In this document: positions 24,166-33,775 of the stretch, one piece after another | Layout of the letters: every line of letters begins with the position of its first letter | Position numbering within the stretch: the stretch's first letter is position 1 | Assembly (NCBI GenBank): GCA_019638235.1 | Contig: JAHBUE010000001.1 | Span: forward strand, 124,001-188,000 | Direction: 5' to 3' | Length of the DNA: 64,000 nt | DNA from: Cyclobacteriaceae bacterium | GTDB lineage: Bacteria > Bacteroidota > Bacteroidia > Cytophagales > Cyclobacteriaceae | Translations under genes and position numbers: made by a program | The notes under the pieces: model-generated | What the model saw: the letters and a program-made list of their open reading frames with translations, nothing else | Told to the model about the DNA's origin: nothing | Databases searched by the model: none

Positions 24166-25573
24166 CTACACCCACGATATTGAACGCTACCTGAACGGCA
24201 CCATGACACCGCAAGAGCGCCATGCCTTTGAAAAAAAGGTATTAGCCGATCCGTTTTTGGCGGAAGCCTTAGAGGGTGCTGAACAAGTATCAACTGCCGA
24301 ATTCAAAGAAGATGTTGAATCGCTGAACAAGGAAATTCGTGACGTTGGAACGCACATTCACCAGGTTTCTGCAACAGCAAGATACCGAAGTGCTTCAAAG
24401 GCCAAACATGCTTCTCCTGCTCAAGCCGAATCTATTGCTAAAGAAAAGACCCGACATACTTCGGGTTGGGCATGGAGCTTGCGCATTGCAGCCGGGTTGG
24501 TACTGGTATTGGTGTCGGGTTATCTCATCTGGCAAGCCACACAACCAATCAATACAAAAGAATCTCTGGCATTGGATTCAATTCCTGAACCCTCGGTTCC
24601 CGCATCAACTGATTCCATTAACAAGTATAAGTATGACGATACTAACCATATTGCCATCGAAACAATAAAAGGAAACGAAGAAACTGATTATGCTGATGTT
24701 GCATCAACATCGCGTGCAAAACAATCGAAATCGGTAGCCGGTGAAAGAAATGAACAAGCGAATGACGAATTATTAAAAGGGCAAGCTCCTGCAACACAAC
24801 CCTTGATGGCAGAAACCAGGCCGGTGGAGGTTGCGCCAACTGCCGATATAAAAGCAGTAGAAATTGCAACCCTTGAAAAAACAGAAGCGGAAAAAGCAAA
24901 ACTTGCTGATGCCGCGCAACGTGAAGCAACAGAAAATGCCAAAAAACAAATTGTTAGCCGCGCGGCTTCGGCAGCAAAAGTTATTCATGGAAAAGTAACG
25001 TCATCGGAAGATGGCACGGCCCTGCCGGGTGTAAATGTAATGGTGAAGGGAACTACTATCGGGGCAATAACAGGAGTTGACGGGTCGTACCAACTTACAA
25101 CAGAAACAGCCAACCCGGTGTTGGTGTATTCGTTCATCGGACTGCAAACACAGGAGGTTAATGCCGGCAACCTAAGCGAAGTTGACGTTGCGCTTTCGCT
25201 TGATGCCTCGCAACTAAGCGAAGTAGTAGTGGTTGGTTACGGCACGCAACGCATCGGTGCTTACACACCAACGGTAAACCTGGCACAGCCCGAAAACGGA
25301 AACCGCGCCTTCCGGCAATATCTTGAAAAAAATATAGTGTACCCGGATGAGGCCAAAGCAAAAAAAATTGAAGGAAGAGTTACCGTAGAATTTTTTGTAG
25401 AGCCGGATGGAAGCCTCACCGATTTTTCCGTCATACGTGGTATTGGGGGCGGGTGCGATGAAGAATTAATCCGGTTGATTAAAGACGGGCCGAGATGGGT
25501 TCCGACAAAGCGCGATAACATTCCGGTGCGCGACAAAGCGCGTGTAAGGTTAAAATTTGAACTACCCAAATAA
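24158..25573 (+). CDS. Anti-sigma/SusC-like/TonB-C chimera in the inner membrane
   Basis: A 471-residue fusion. Residues 1-65 resemble an anti-sigma N-terminus (DIERYLNGTMTPQERHAFEKKVLADPFLAEALEG); one helix at about 104-127 (WSLRIAAGLVLVLVSGYLIWQA) crosses the inner membrane; 130-270 is an Ala/Glu/Lys-rich periplasmic spacer; 273-358 is a carboxypeptidase-regulatory domain ending VVVVGYGT; 385-471 is a TonB C-terminal domain (YLEKNIVYPDEAKAKKIEGRVTVEFFVEPDG). It probably restrains the sigma factor encoded 8 bases upstream in overlap and senses or contacts outer-membrane partners. The domain combination is read from sequence; the mechanism is inference. Confidence 0.83.
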   Translation: MTDYTHDIERYLNGTMTPQERHAFEKKVLADPFLAEALEGAEQVSTAEFKEDVESLNKEIRDVGTHIHQVSATARYRSASKAKHASPAQAESIAKEKTRHTSGWAWSLRIAAGLVLVLVSGYLIWQATQPINTKESLALDSIPEPSVPASTDSINKYKYDDTNHIAIETIKGNEETDYADVASTSRAKQSKSVAGERNEQANDELLKGQAPATQPLMAETRPVEVAPTADIKAVEIATLEKTEAEKAKLADAAQREATENAKKQIVSRAASAAKVIHGKVTSSEDGTALPGVNVMVKGTTIGAITGVDGSYQLTTETANPVLVYSFIGLQTQEVNAGNLSEVDVALSLDASQLSEVVVVGYGTQRIGAYTPTVNLAQPENGNRAFRQYLEKNIVYPDEAKAKKIEGRVTVEFFVEPDGSLTDFSVIRGIGGGCDEELIRLIKDGPRWVPTKRDNIPVRDKARVRLKFELPK

Positions 25574-25576
25574 ATT

Positions 25577-26215
25577 ATGATTTCACGATACCTCAAGTTA
25601 GGCATACTTCTACTTGTTGTCGGCACAATTGCCGCATACGTTGTGCTGGTTATTATTCCCAAACAATCGTATGAAACCGCCAAATCTATCGGGAAGGATT
25701 TTAGTGAAGCATTTAAGTTCACCCCTGAAGTAAAAGTGCGGAACACCATTGTACTGCAACAACAAACCGCCTTGTTGGAGCTGGCAACCTTATCACAACA
25801 ATTCCAGCATCGCTATACATGGAACAACACCTGGATGAACAGCACCAAGCAAATCCAAATAGAGGGGTCGTTTCAGGCTAAATGCGGGTTCGACCTAAAT
25901 CAGAAATTTTCCATTACAATAGAAGACAATAAAGCTGTAGTGCATTTACCCGAACCAAGAGTACTTTCGGTTGAACCGCTTGGCGATATGACTTTCAGGG
26001 ATGAAAACGGGTATTGGAATTGGGTGAATGAACAAGACCGGGCGCAGGCCATTAATGCTTTTGTTACTGATGCCCGCACATACACAAGTCAGGCCCCTTT
26101 TATAGAGGACACAAAAAAGGTCACGGAAGAAAAAATCCGCGACCTGTTAAAAGTGTATGTAGAGGAAGTGGCGTTTATGTATGAAGAAGTAATTCCGCTA
26201 ACACCGGCACAATAA
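25577..26215 (+). CDS. DUF4230 domain membrane protein
   Basis: A 212-residue protein with one N-terminal membrane helix (LGILLLVVGTIAAYVVLVII) and a soluble domain typical of DUF4230: LQQQTALLELATLSQQFQHRYTW, FQAKCGFDLNQKFSITIEDNKAVVHLPEPRVLSVEP. It has no known function. The gene starts 4 bases after the anti-sigma/TonB gene, so it is the third gene of the sigma operon. Confidence 0.8.
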   Translation: MISRYLKLGILLLVVGTIAAYVVLVIIPKQSYETAKSIGKDFSEAFKFTPEVKVRNTIVLQQQTALLELATLSQQFQHRYTWNNTWMNSTKQIQIEGSFQAKCGFDLNQKFSITIEDNKAVVHLPEPRVLSVEPLGDMTFRDENGYWNWVNEQDRAQAINAFVTDARTYTSQAPFIEDTKKVTEEKIRDLLKVYVEEVAFMYEEVIPLTPAQ

Positions 26216-26305
26216 ATGAACCCGGCCTGACTAAAGCCTGGCCTTCGTGGCTAAAGAAGAGGTCAGGCCTCTGGCCAGACCCTGACAAAATTCCGCTAAC
26301 ACCGG
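26191..26305. repeat. Palindromic insertion flanked by 17-base direct repeats
   Basis: AATTCCGCTAACACCGG occurs at 26191-26207 (last codons of the DUF4230 gene) and again, exactly, at 26289-26305. Between them lies an 81-base GC-rich segment that can form a hairpin: GGCCTGAC (26224-26231) with GTCAGGCC (26262-26269), plus inner GCCTGGCC-type pieces. The layout looks like a small palindromic element with a long target duplication, or a local slippage duplication. It also serves as a likely transcription stop between two convergent units. Confidence 0.6.
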
Positions 26306-26322
26306 TTCAATGATGATAATTC

Positions 26323-27066
26323 CTATACGACCTTCTTCCTTATCAACTTTGCATACGTGCGGCTTACCGGGAAGCTCTTACCGTTTTGCATCTTCACAAT
26401 CATGCCGCCATTAAAATGCTTTTCAATTTCTTTCAAAAAGTTAATGTTGATAATGGTGCTGCGGTGCACACGAATAAAAACATCTGGATTAAGGATTTCT
26501 TCAAGCTTACCAATACCAGACGAGCTTACAAACTGGTCGCCTTTAGTTGTAAGAATGGTGTAATCACCTGAAGCTTCCAGAAACATAATCTCCTCTACCG
26601 GCAGGTTTATCAGTTTTTCTGATTTCTGCACGAAAATGTGTGAATCGTATGATGTTTTGTTCTCCGTTTTCATGTTTCGGAGCAACTCACCTACATTATA
26701 CTGTTCGGCTTTCATCCGTTCGAGTGCACGCTTCACAGCCAACTGAAAGCGCTCCAGGTCAATTGGCTTTAACAGATAATCCACAGCATTTTTCTCAAAT
26801 GCCTTAATGGCATACTGGTCGTAAGCGGTAGTAAAAACCACATACGGATCGTGTGTAATGTCATCCAGCACATCAAAGCCTGTCATGCCCGGCATCTGCA
26901 CATCCAGAAAAATAAGATCGGGCTTGAGGCTGTCAATCATCTCAACGGCATCTTTGCCTTTCGTGGCTTCGCCAACAATGGTAATGTTGTCAACTTGCTC
27001 AATGTATTCGCGCAACAGTTCGCGGGCTAATTGTTCATCATCAATAATTACACAAGTTATGGTCAT
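26323..27066 (-). CDS. LytTR-family response regulator
   Basis: A 247-residue response regulator. The receiver domain has the acid pocket IIDDE and the phosphoacceptor Asp55 in LIFLDVQMPG, with TTAYDQYAIKAFEKNAVDYLLKP near its end. Residues about 140-247 form the LytTR DNA-binding domain (FVQKSEKLINLPVEEIMFLEASGDYTILTT ... VFIRVHRSTIININFL). It lies 62 bases downstream of the sensor kinase gene. Such pairs in Bacteroidota control envelope or adhesion genes; target genes are not evident here. Confidence 0.95.
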   Translation of the reverse strand: MTITCVIIDDEQLARELLREYIEQVDNITIVGEATKGKDAVEMIDSLKPDLIFLDVQMPGMTGFDVLDDITHDPYVVFTTAYDQYAIKAFEKNAVDYLLKPIDLERFQLAVKRALERMKAEQYNVGELLRNMKTENKTSYDSHIFVQKSEKLINLPVEEIMFLEASGDYTILTTKGDQFVSSSGIGKLEEILNPDVFIRVHRSTIININFLKEIEKHFNGGMIVKMQNGKSFPVSRTYAKLIRKKVV

Positions 27067-27128
27067 GGGTTTCGTTGTTATCGGTTGTTAATGAGTTTTA
27101 AAATGATTTGGTAACACAAATAAAGATT

Positions 27129-28277
27129 TTATCCGGCAATACTTTTTATCTGATGTTCTGTTTCTTCTTCATGAATCGGTTCGGGTTTGGTTTCCTGAAG
27201 TTGCTCTTCTTCGGGCACAGGAATGAAAAAGCTAACGGAGTAGCCCCACTCATCGGAACGTATGCGCAGGCCGGAGCCTTGTCCGAATGAACTGCGCAAT
27301 CGTAAATCTGTATTCCTCATCCCCACACCGCTCGAACTTCCGTCCATTACCTTCTTTGCGTTTGAACCCAATCCATCGTCTTTCACTTCAAAAAATATCA
27401 TCTGGTTAAATCGTTTTACAATCAACGTTATCGTTCCGCCTTCTTCTTTCGGGCCAACACCATACTTCACGGCATTTTCAACCAAGGGTTGCAAAATCAT
27501 GGGCGGTATTCTTATTCCCAGGCAGGTAAAGTCAATCTGTTTTACAAATTTAAGCCGGTTGCCAAAGCGTACCTGTTGAATCTTAATATAGTTGTCAATG
27601 AAATCGAGTTCGTGTATAAGTTTCACCATCTGGTCGCCATGCGAATCCAACGCATACCTGAAAATATCGGAAAGTTGTGTGATAACCTTGCGGGCTTCTT
27701 CTTTACTGGAGCCAACCAGCATGTTGATGGAATTGAGGGTGTTAAACAAAAAGTGCGGGTTAATCTGCGACTTCAGCAATGATAATTGCATTTCGCGGTT
27801 TTTCACGGCCAGTACACCACGCTCCTGTTCTTTGCGTTGCAAGCCTTCAAAATAGCGGATGATATAATACACGGCCACCACTACAACATATTGGTTTTGA
27901 AACTGCAATCCATCCCACGTAAGTAAGCTGATAATATGGTCTTTCCAGTTATCCCAATGCACGTAACCTTCTACATAGTCGTTAATGTAATACGAAAACG
28001 TGCCCATGAGCAGGAAGAACATCATAATACCCAATACGTGGGCCACTATCTGCACCAGTATGGTAAACCGGAATAAAAAGTTTGCGTATAGGAAAATCAG
28101 TATGATGCTGACACAGAGGGCCTCCCACAGATACAGGGCATTCCAGAAAACAAATGCAAAGGGGGTTGCGAGTTTCCACTCCAAAATGGCACTTACCCCA
28201 AAATTAATAAAATACCACAGGCATAGCAGGAGGTATGCCCTTTTCCAGATTCGCGGTATCGACTCAAGGTTAATCAA
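27129..28277 (-). CDS. LytS-type membrane sensor histidine kinase
   Basis: A histidine kinase with about four membrane helices (AYLLLCLWYFINFGVSAI, NALYLWEALCVSIILIFLYANF, IVAHVLGIMMFFLLMGTFSYYI) and the His_kinase domain: LSLLKSQINPHFLFNTLNSINMLVG with the phospho-His in NPHFLFN, then the ATPase domain with PPMILQPLVENAVKYG and VKDDGLGSN. There is no ATG close to the first helix; the reading frame stays open to 28478, overlapping the divergent gene. I chose the TTG at 28277, which starts MINLESIPRIWKRAY; the true start is uncertain. Partner of the LytTR regulator downstream. Confidence 0.88.
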   Translation of the reverse strand: MINLESIPRIWKRAYLLLCLWYFINFGVSAILEWKLATPFAFVFWNALYLWEALCVSIILIFLYANFLFRFTILVQIVAHVLGIMMFFLLMGTFSYYINDYVEGYVHWDNWKDHIISLLTWDGLQFQNQYVVVVAVYYIIRYFEGLQRKEQERGVLAVKNREMQLSLLKSQINPHFLFNTLNSINMLVGSSKEEARKVITQLSDIFRYALDSHGDQMVKLIHELDFIDNYIKIQQVRFGNRLKFVKQIDFTCLGIRIPPMILQPLVENAVKYGVGPKEEGGTITLIVKRFNQMIFFEVKDDGLGSNAKKVMDGSSSGVGMRNTDLRLRSSFGQGSGLRIRSDEWGYSVSFFIPVPEEEQLQETKPEPIHEEETEHQIKSIAG

Positions 28278-28418
28278 CTCGGCAATTTGCTTTTTAAAGG
28301 TACGCAGAACGAAGGTAATTCGGCTAAGGTTTTCATTTTGGCGGCAAACCTGCAAAAATGCAGATAATCTTACCTCGTATTTGAAAGAATCCGCTGAATG
28401 CTCATTTTTATCAATTCT

Positions 28419-29633
28419 ATGAAATTTTACCTGTTTATAGCGGCTTTTTCCCTGTTGACGTGGCAACTCCACGCCCAAAAAGTTACCGTTTCCGGCAAGG
28501 TAACAGACAAGGAAACGGGCGAACCGCTGCCTTTTGCCACCGTAGGCATTGTTGGCAAGCCGATTGGCACCATTTCAAACCTGCAAGGCGAATTTGACTT
28601 TCACATTCCGCAGGAATACAGAAACGATATTCTGGTTATTAATATGCTGGGCTACCAGAGTTATGAGGCCCCGGTATGGTCAATTTCCTCAAAGGGTCAG
28701 GTTGTTATTGAGCTGTCAAAATCAACCACCGTATTAAATGAGGTCGTTATCCGCGACTCGCTATCGGGTGGCGATATCTTTCGGATTGCCCTTGACCGCA
28801 TTGAGCAAAACTACCCCATGACGCCCTTTATGCTCGAAGGCTTTTACCGCGACATTAAAAAAGTAGCCAACACAAACATTTCGTTGCTGGAAGCAGCCGT
28901 AAAAATTTACGATGAAGACTATGCCGAGCCACGCAACAAATTCAAGTTGCGTGAACGGGTGCGGTTGCTGGAAGTTCGGAAAAGCTTAGGGTACGAAAGC
29001 AAGTTTACATCGTATTTCGACCAGGTTAATTTATTGGAAGACCTGTTGCTTCACAATGACGTTCGGTATAGGAATTTTCCACAAGAGGAGATTTTTTTCA
29101 ATCAATTGGAAAGAATGCCCAATACCACATTTCACGGCAACGAAGTGTATGTGGTAAGCCTTACCGGTGAATACAACCTAACGGTATACATCGACAAGGA
29201 AACGTATGGCATTTTGCATTTGAGCTTTGAGAATAACCTGATGAATGATGACCAGCGAAAAAAATCAATGATAAGCCGGTTCGTTTATGTTAAAAGAGAA
29301 ATTACATTCAATAAAATAGATAATAAATTCTACTTAGGATATATAAGTATGAATTCGCGCGTGAACTGGTACGACATTAAAACGAATGAACTAAAATTTG
29401 AAACTTCGCTTTACCAGCAATTGCTTATTAACCAGGTAACGCCAAATGCTGATGAACGAATCAGGTCAACAGAAAAAATGCGCAACTATGGTTTACAGTT
29501 CCAGGACAAGCCCTACAACAAAGAATTTTGGGATAACTACAACCTTATTAAAGACACCCCCCTCGACAAAAAAGTATTGGAAGACCTTGAGAAAGGTGGT
29601 TCATTAGAGAAGCAGTTTGAGGGAAAGGGTTGA
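28419..29633 (+). CDS. Secreted carboxypeptidase-regulatory-like protein
   Basis: A 404-residue protein starting at ATG 28419 with the signal peptide MKFYLFIAAFSLLTWQLHA. Residues about 22-105 are a carboxypeptidase-regulatory-like beta domain (VSGKVTDKETGEPLPFATVGIVGKP ... NMLGYQSYE). The remaining ~300 residues (IFRIALDRIEQNYPMTPFMLEGFYRDIKK, FFNQLERMPNTTFHGNEVYVVSLTGEYNLTVYID) resemble the periplasmic part of DUF5686-type proteins but no barrel follows. Function unknown. Divergent from the sensor kinase. Confidence 0.78.
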   Translation: MKFYLFIAAFSLLTWQLHAQKVTVSGKVTDKETGEPLPFATVGIVGKPIGTISNLQGEFDFHIPQEYRNDILVINMLGYQSYEAPVWSISSKGQVVIELSKSTTVLNEVVIRDSLSGGDIFRIALDRIEQNYPMTPFMLEGFYRDIKKVANTNISLLEAAVKIYDEDYAEPRNKFKLRERVRLLEVRKSLGYESKFTSYFDQVNLLEDLLLHNDVRYRNFPQEEIFFNQLERMPNTTFHGNEVYVVSLTGEYNLTVYIDKETYGILHLSFENNLMNDDQRKKSMISRFVYVKREITFNKIDNKFYLGYISMNSRVNWYDIKTNELKFETSLYQQLLINQVTPNADERIRSTEKMRNYGLQFQDKPYNKEFWDNYNLIKDTPLDKKVLEDLEKGGSLEKQFEGKG

Positions 29634-29635
29634 GT

Positions 29636-30832
29636 TTACGCCAATACCGACAGCGCTTGTTTCACCCTGCTTAATGCTTCACGCAAATCCTCTTCCGAAG
29701 CTGCATACGAAAGCCGGATACAATTATCATCGCCAAAGGCGCTACCGGGCACTAACGAAACGTGAGCCTTCTCCAACAGGAACATACAAAGGTCATCGCC
29801 AGTTGCAATAGTGCGCTCCCCATCCGACTTGCCGTAATAGTAACTCACATCGGGAAAGAAGTAGAACGCGCCTTGCGGATAGTTTGATTTAATACCCGGA
29901 ATATCTTTCAATAACGCATACACAATTTCGCGTCTTTTCTGGTATGCCTCCACCATAGCCTGTGTAGGCGCCAGGTCGCTTGTAATGGCGGCCAACGCAG
30001 CACGTTGGGCAATGGAGCAATTGGCCGAAGTAAGTTGCCCCTGAATTTTATTGCACCCATCGGCAATCCATTTAGGCGCGGCAATGTAACCTACACGCCA
30101 GCCCGTCATGGCAAAGCCTTTGGCAAAACCGTTTACGGTAATGGTGCGTTCAAACATTCCCGGCAACGAAGCTATGCTTACACGCTCGTTTGTAAAATTG
30201 ATATGTTCGTAAATCTCATCTGCAATCACCAACAAGTTTTCATGCTTCAAAACAACTTTTGAAATGCCCTCCAGTTCGGCACGCGAAAAAACAGAACCGG
30301 TAGGATTGCAGGGCGATGAAAAAATAATCGCTTTTGTTTTTGGTGTTATTGCCTTCTCAACCTGTTCGGCTGTTACCTTAAAATCATTTTCAATACCGCC
30401 TTTTACCAGCACGGGTGTTGCTTCGGCCAATCGCACAAGGGCATCGTAGCTTACCCAGTATGGCGAAAAAACAATCACTTCATCGCCTGGGTTAAGGATG
30501 GCCAGCATGGCATTGGCAATAGACTGCTTCGCGCCATTCGACACCACAATGTTTTCGGCCTTATAGGGAACGTTGTTTTCTTTCTGATATTTCAATGCCA
30601 GCGCTTCACGGAAATCAGCATACCCTGCAACAGGCGGATAGGCAAAAAACTTTCCATCATCAATGGCTTTTTTCGCTGCCTCGCATATATGTTTCGGGGT
30701 TTTAAAATCGGGCTCGCCCAGGCTTAAGCTGATAACATCAATACCACGACTTTTAAACTCGCGGGCTTTGGCGGCCATAGCCAATGTGGCCGATTCTTCA
30801 AAAGCATTCAGGCGTTGGGATAACTGATTCAT
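29636..30832 (-). CDS. Aspartate aminotransferase (class Ib type)
   Basis: A 398-residue PLP-dependent aminotransferase. SLSLGEPDFKTP near residue 35, SNGAKQSIANAMLAILNPGDEVI, FSSPCNPTGSVFS, VIADEIYEHI and the PLP Lys in NGFAKGFAMTGWRVGYIAAP are all present, then NCIRLSYAASEEDLREAL at the end. The SLGEPDF and AKxFAMTGWR motifs place it with subgroup Ib aspartate/prephenate aminotransferases. Last gene of the clpS-recR strand, 78 bases after recR. Its stop is only 2 bases from the convergent gene's stop. Confidence 0.92.
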   Translation of the reverse strand: MNQLSQRLNAFEESATLAMAAKAREFKSRGIDVISLSLGEPDFKTPKHICEAAKKAIDDGKFFAYPPVAGYADFREALALKYQKENNVPYKAENIVVSNGAKQSIANAMLAILNPGDEVIVFSPYWVSYDALVRLAEATPVLVKGGIENDFKVTAEQVEKAITPKTKAIIFSSPCNPTGSVFSRAELEGISKVVLKHENLLVIADEIYEHINFTNERVSIASLPGMFERTITVNGFAKGFAMTGWRVGYIAAPKWIADGCNKIQGQLTSANCSIAQRAALAAITSDLAPTQAMVEAYQKRREIVYALLKDIPGIKSNYPQGAFYFFPDVSYYYGKSDGERTIATGDDLCMFLLEKAHVSLVPGSAFGDDNCIRLSYAASEEDLREALSRVKQALSVLA

Positions 30833-30910
30833 AGTGTAACGTGAAAGTCAGCAAAGAAAAAGATTTCTAAGAGGAATGTGAAACGAATTGCAGGATAATA
30901 GCAGAAAACA

Positions 30911-31519
30911 TTAACTAAACAACGTGCGGGCAATAATGCTTCGGCCTAAGGTAATTTCATCGGCATACTCCAGGTCGCCCCCTACCGGGATGCCCCGCGC
31001 AATTACGCTCACTTTTACCGGTATATCCTTTACGCGCTTGTGGATGTAAAAAGATGTTGTATCGCCTTCCATTGTGGGGCTCAATGCTAAAATTAATTCC
31101 TTTATTTCTGTTTGGCCATGATTGAGGCGATTCAACAATGATTCAATTTTTAGCTCGCCCGGGCCGATGCCATTCATGGGAGAGATAACTCCACCCAGCA
31201 CATGGTACAGCCCACGGTATTGCGATGTGTTTTCAACGGCCATCACATCGTTGGTGTTTTCAACTACGCATACTATTGAGCGGTCGCGTTTATGGCTGGT
31301 GCAAATGGAGCAAATTTCTGAATCGGAGATATTATGGCAGTGCTTGCAAAACCGGATTCCGGCACGAAGGCGGTTTAATGCTTCGGTAAGTGCAAATGTG
31401 CTTTCTTCTTTTTCCCGGATTAAATGAAGCACTAAGCGAAGAGCGGTTTTCTTCCCAATCCCCGGCAGCTTTGAAACCTGGGTTACTGCTTCTTCAATAA
31501 GTCTGGAAGGATACTCCAC
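30911..31519 (-). CDS. recR: Recombination protein RecR
   Basis: A 202-residue protein with the RecR layout: an N-terminal helix-hairpin-helix ([17 protein letters not shown]), a four-cysteine zinc finger ([16 protein letters not shown]), and a TOPRIM domain ([39 protein letters not shown]). With RecF and RecO it loads RecA at gaps. It starts 14 bases after clpS on the same strand. Confidence 0.97.
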   Translation of the reverse strand: MEYPSRLIEEAVTQVSKLPGIGKKTALRLVLHLIREKEESTFALTEALNRLRAGIRFCKHCHNISDSEICSICTSHKRDRSIVCVVENTNDVMAVENTSQYRGLYHVLGGVISPMNGIGPGELKIESLLNRLNHGQTEIKELILALSPTMEGDTTSFYIHKRVKDIPVKVSVIARGIPVGGDLEYADEITLGRSIIARTLFS

Positions 31520-31533
31520 CGTGCGTTTAGTCG

Positions 31534-31815
31534 TTATAAAATTTTTGCATCAATTCCTGCTTCACAAATGGCATCGCGCAAAGGTTTCAGAAAATCAAAC
31601 GTTCCGTTTTTTACCGTGCACTTTCCTTTGTAATGAATAATCCATGTGCATTGTTCTGCCTGATGGGTAGCGTGCCCACATACTTTAATCAACGTATCAA
31701 TAACATGTTCAAACGTATTGAAGTCGTCATTAAACACCACCAACGCCATTAATTCAGTGGCCTCGGTTACTTCAAGCACATCGGTTACTGTTTCTTCCTG
31801 GTACACGTTTCGCAT
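31534..31815 (-). CDS. clpS: ATP-dependent Clp protease adaptor
   Basis: A 93-residue ClpS-like adaptor, which feeds N-degron substrates to ClpA/Clp[53 protein letters not shown] matches the family core, including the VxNDDxxT/H-type binding-pocket motif and H(A)xQAE. The N-terminal extension is short. A clpC gene lies about 17 kb away in the window, a plausible partner. Confidence 0.93.
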   Translation of the reverse strand: MRNVYQEETVTDVLEVTEATELMALVVFNDDFNTFEHVIDTLIKVCGHATHQAEQCTWIIHYKGKCTVKNGTFDFLKPLRDAICEAGIDAKIL

Positions 31816-31915
31816 AGCTGTTTTTAAATCCTCGCAAAATTAATATAAAATTCAGTGCCATGGTTTATTTGGATTTCAGGGTATTTAACCATTTTTTGCA
31901 GTAAACTATTCCCAC

Positions 31916-33376
31916 ATGACCCCCACACTGGTTATCAGCATTATATCCGTCTATTTCCTCGCGTTGATTCTTATCTCGTGGTTTACCTCACGCGGAGCGG
32001 ACACCAACACATTTTTTACAGCCAACCGGCAGTCGCCCTGGTACTTAGTTGCTTTCGGTATGATTGGCGCCTCGCTTTCGGGGGTAACGTTCATTTCCGT
32101 GCCCGGCAATGTGGGCAAAATCGGGTTTGGCTATTTCCAGGTTGTGTTAGGCTACGTGTTGGGCTACTGGGCTATCATCGGCATACTAATGCCGTTGTAT
32201 TACAGGCTGAACTTAGTTTCTATCTATACCTATCTCGAAAAAAGATTTGATTTCTGGTCATACAAAACCGGTGCGTTTTTTTTCATGGTATCACGCACCA
32301 TCGGCTCATCGCTGCGGTTGTACTTAGCCGCTGCGGTATTGCAACTGTTCCTGTTCGATGCCTGGAACATTCCGTTTTACATAACGGTGGCTACCACCAT
32401 TGTACTTATCTGGTTGTACACGTTTAAAGGCGGCATTAAAACTATTGTGTGGACAGACACCTTTCAAACACTCTTTCTCGTTTCGGCTGTTGTTATTGCC
32501 GTGTGGCAGATTGCAGGGCGTCTTGGTTTTTCGTTTTCGGAGATGGTGAGCGCTATCGAACAAAGCAACTATTCCCGCATCTTCTATTTCGATGATGTAA
32601 ACTCGCCCATGTATTTCTGGAAGCAATTTATCGGAGGCGCTTTCATTGCCTTAACCATGACGGGCATGGACCAGGAAATCATGCAAAAAAACCTCACCTG
32701 TAAAACATTAGGCGAAGCGCAAAAAAATATGTTCTGGTTTAGTACCATACTGGTATTTGTGAACCTATTGTTCCTTGCTCTTGGGGCGCTCTTGTATTTG
32801 TATGCCGAACAACACGCCATTTCCATACCCGCCACAACAGACGACCTGTTTCCTTACTTAGCACTTAACGAATTCAGTTTAGTGGTAGGCATATTTTTTA
32901 TACTGGGCATTACGGCCTCATCTTACGCCAGTGCCGATTCAGCCCTTACGGGACTCACTACTTCATTTTGTATCGACTTCTTAGATTTTAAAGACAAACC
33001 GGAAATAACGCGCAAGCGGCAGAAGTTGCTTGTACATATCGGGTTTTCGTTGTTGTTCCTTATCATCATCCTTATCTTTAAAGAAGTTAACGACCGCTCG
33101 GTGATTGATGCCGTGCTTGGTATTGCGGGTTATACCTACGGGCCGCTTCTCGGACTGTTTGCTTTCGGATTATTTACCAACAGGCAGGTGCGCGATAAAA
33201 TCGTTCCGGTTATCTGTCTGTTATCACCCGTGATTTCGTACATACTAAGCAGCCATTCAAAAGAATGGTTTAACGGGTACGTTTTCAGTTTTGAAATCCT
33301 GGTGGTGAACGGAATCATTACCTTCATCGGGCTTTGGCTCATCTCCGGCAAATCCGAAAAAACACAAAACCTGTAA
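31916..33376 (+). CDS. Sodium:solute symporter (SSS family)
   Basis: A 486-residue inner-membrane transporter with about 13 hydrophobic helices. It shows SSS features: an N-terminal helix then FFTANRQSPWYLVAFGMIGASLSGVTFISVPGNVG (TM1-2 with the GASLSG sodium-site region), YTFKGGIKTIVWTDTFQ and ILGITASSYASADSALTGLTTSF, the Ser-rich sodium site. Substrate cannot be assigned; relatives carry sugars, amino acids or organic acids. Divergent from clpS. Confidence 0.92.
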   Translation: MTPTLVISIISVYFLALILISWFTSRGADTNTFFTANRQSPWYLVAFGMIGASLSGVTFISVPGNVGKIGFGYFQVVLGYVLGYWAIIGILMPLYYRLNLVSIYTYLEKRFDFWSYKTGAFFFMVSRTIGSSLRLYLAAAVLQLFLFDAWNIPFYITVATTIVLIWLYTFKGGIKTIVWTDTFQTLFLVSAVVIAVWQIAGRLGFSFSEMVSAIEQSNYSRIFYFDDVNSPMYFWKQFIGGAFIALTMTGMDQEIMQKNLTCKTLGEAQKNMFWFSTILVFVNLLFLALGALLYLYAEQHAISIPATTDDLFPYLALNEFSLVVGIFFILGITASSYASADSALTGLTTSFCIDFLDFKDKPEITRKRQKLLVHIGFSLLFLIIILIFKEVNDRSVIDAVLGIAGYTYGPLLGLFAFGLFTNRQVRDKIVPVICLLSPVISYILSSHSKEWFNGYVFSFEILVVNGIITFIGLWLISGKSEKTQNL

Positions 33377-33466
33377 AAAGGAAAAGGTCACCTCTTTTGG
33401 AAGCGACCTTAACCCGATTAAAACCAACCCCACGTTGGTGTTGACGTTTACTGCGTTTATGCAGTT

Positions 33467-33775
33467 TTATTTTTTTACATAGTGAAACTCCTGAACCTCA
33501 TTACCTTTTTTAATGCGGATAGTGTATTCACCAAATTTTACATCACAGAAATCGATTATCATTTTGCGTTTCTCCAACTGGTGCGTGGTTACCAAATCGC
33601 CATTGGAATAGTAAACCTCAACAGAGGCACCACGTAGTTTTTTTTCAGCTTTAAAAACGAAGAGATTTTTGTACTTCGAGGGCATTACATCAACAGCCTC
33701 CTCTAATGGAGCAGCCTGCGCTGCCGAAGCAGCTAAAAGAGCCAGTACAAATAAAGACTTGGAGAGGGGTTTCAT
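33467..33775 (-). CDS. Small secreted protein, unknown
   Basis: A 102-residue protein when started at ATG 33775, which begins a signal peptide (MKPLSKSLFVLALLAASAAQA); an upstream ATG at 33829 gives a longer form with a Cys-rich leader that does not look like coding sequence. The mature region is a small beta-domain: YKNLFVFKAEKKLRGASVEVYYSNGDLVTTHQLEKRKMIIDFCDVKFGEYTIRIKKGNEVQEFHYVKK. It resembles short Bacteroidota periplasmic proteins that adopt an Ig-like fold with FxLxxxxGEYTI. I do not know its role. Confidence 0.65.
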   Translation of the reverse strand: MKPLSKSLFVLALLAASAAQAAPLEEAVDVMPSKYKNLFVFKAEKKLRGASVEVYYSNGDLVTTHQLEKRKMIIDFCDVKFGEYTIRIKKGNEVQEFHYVKK

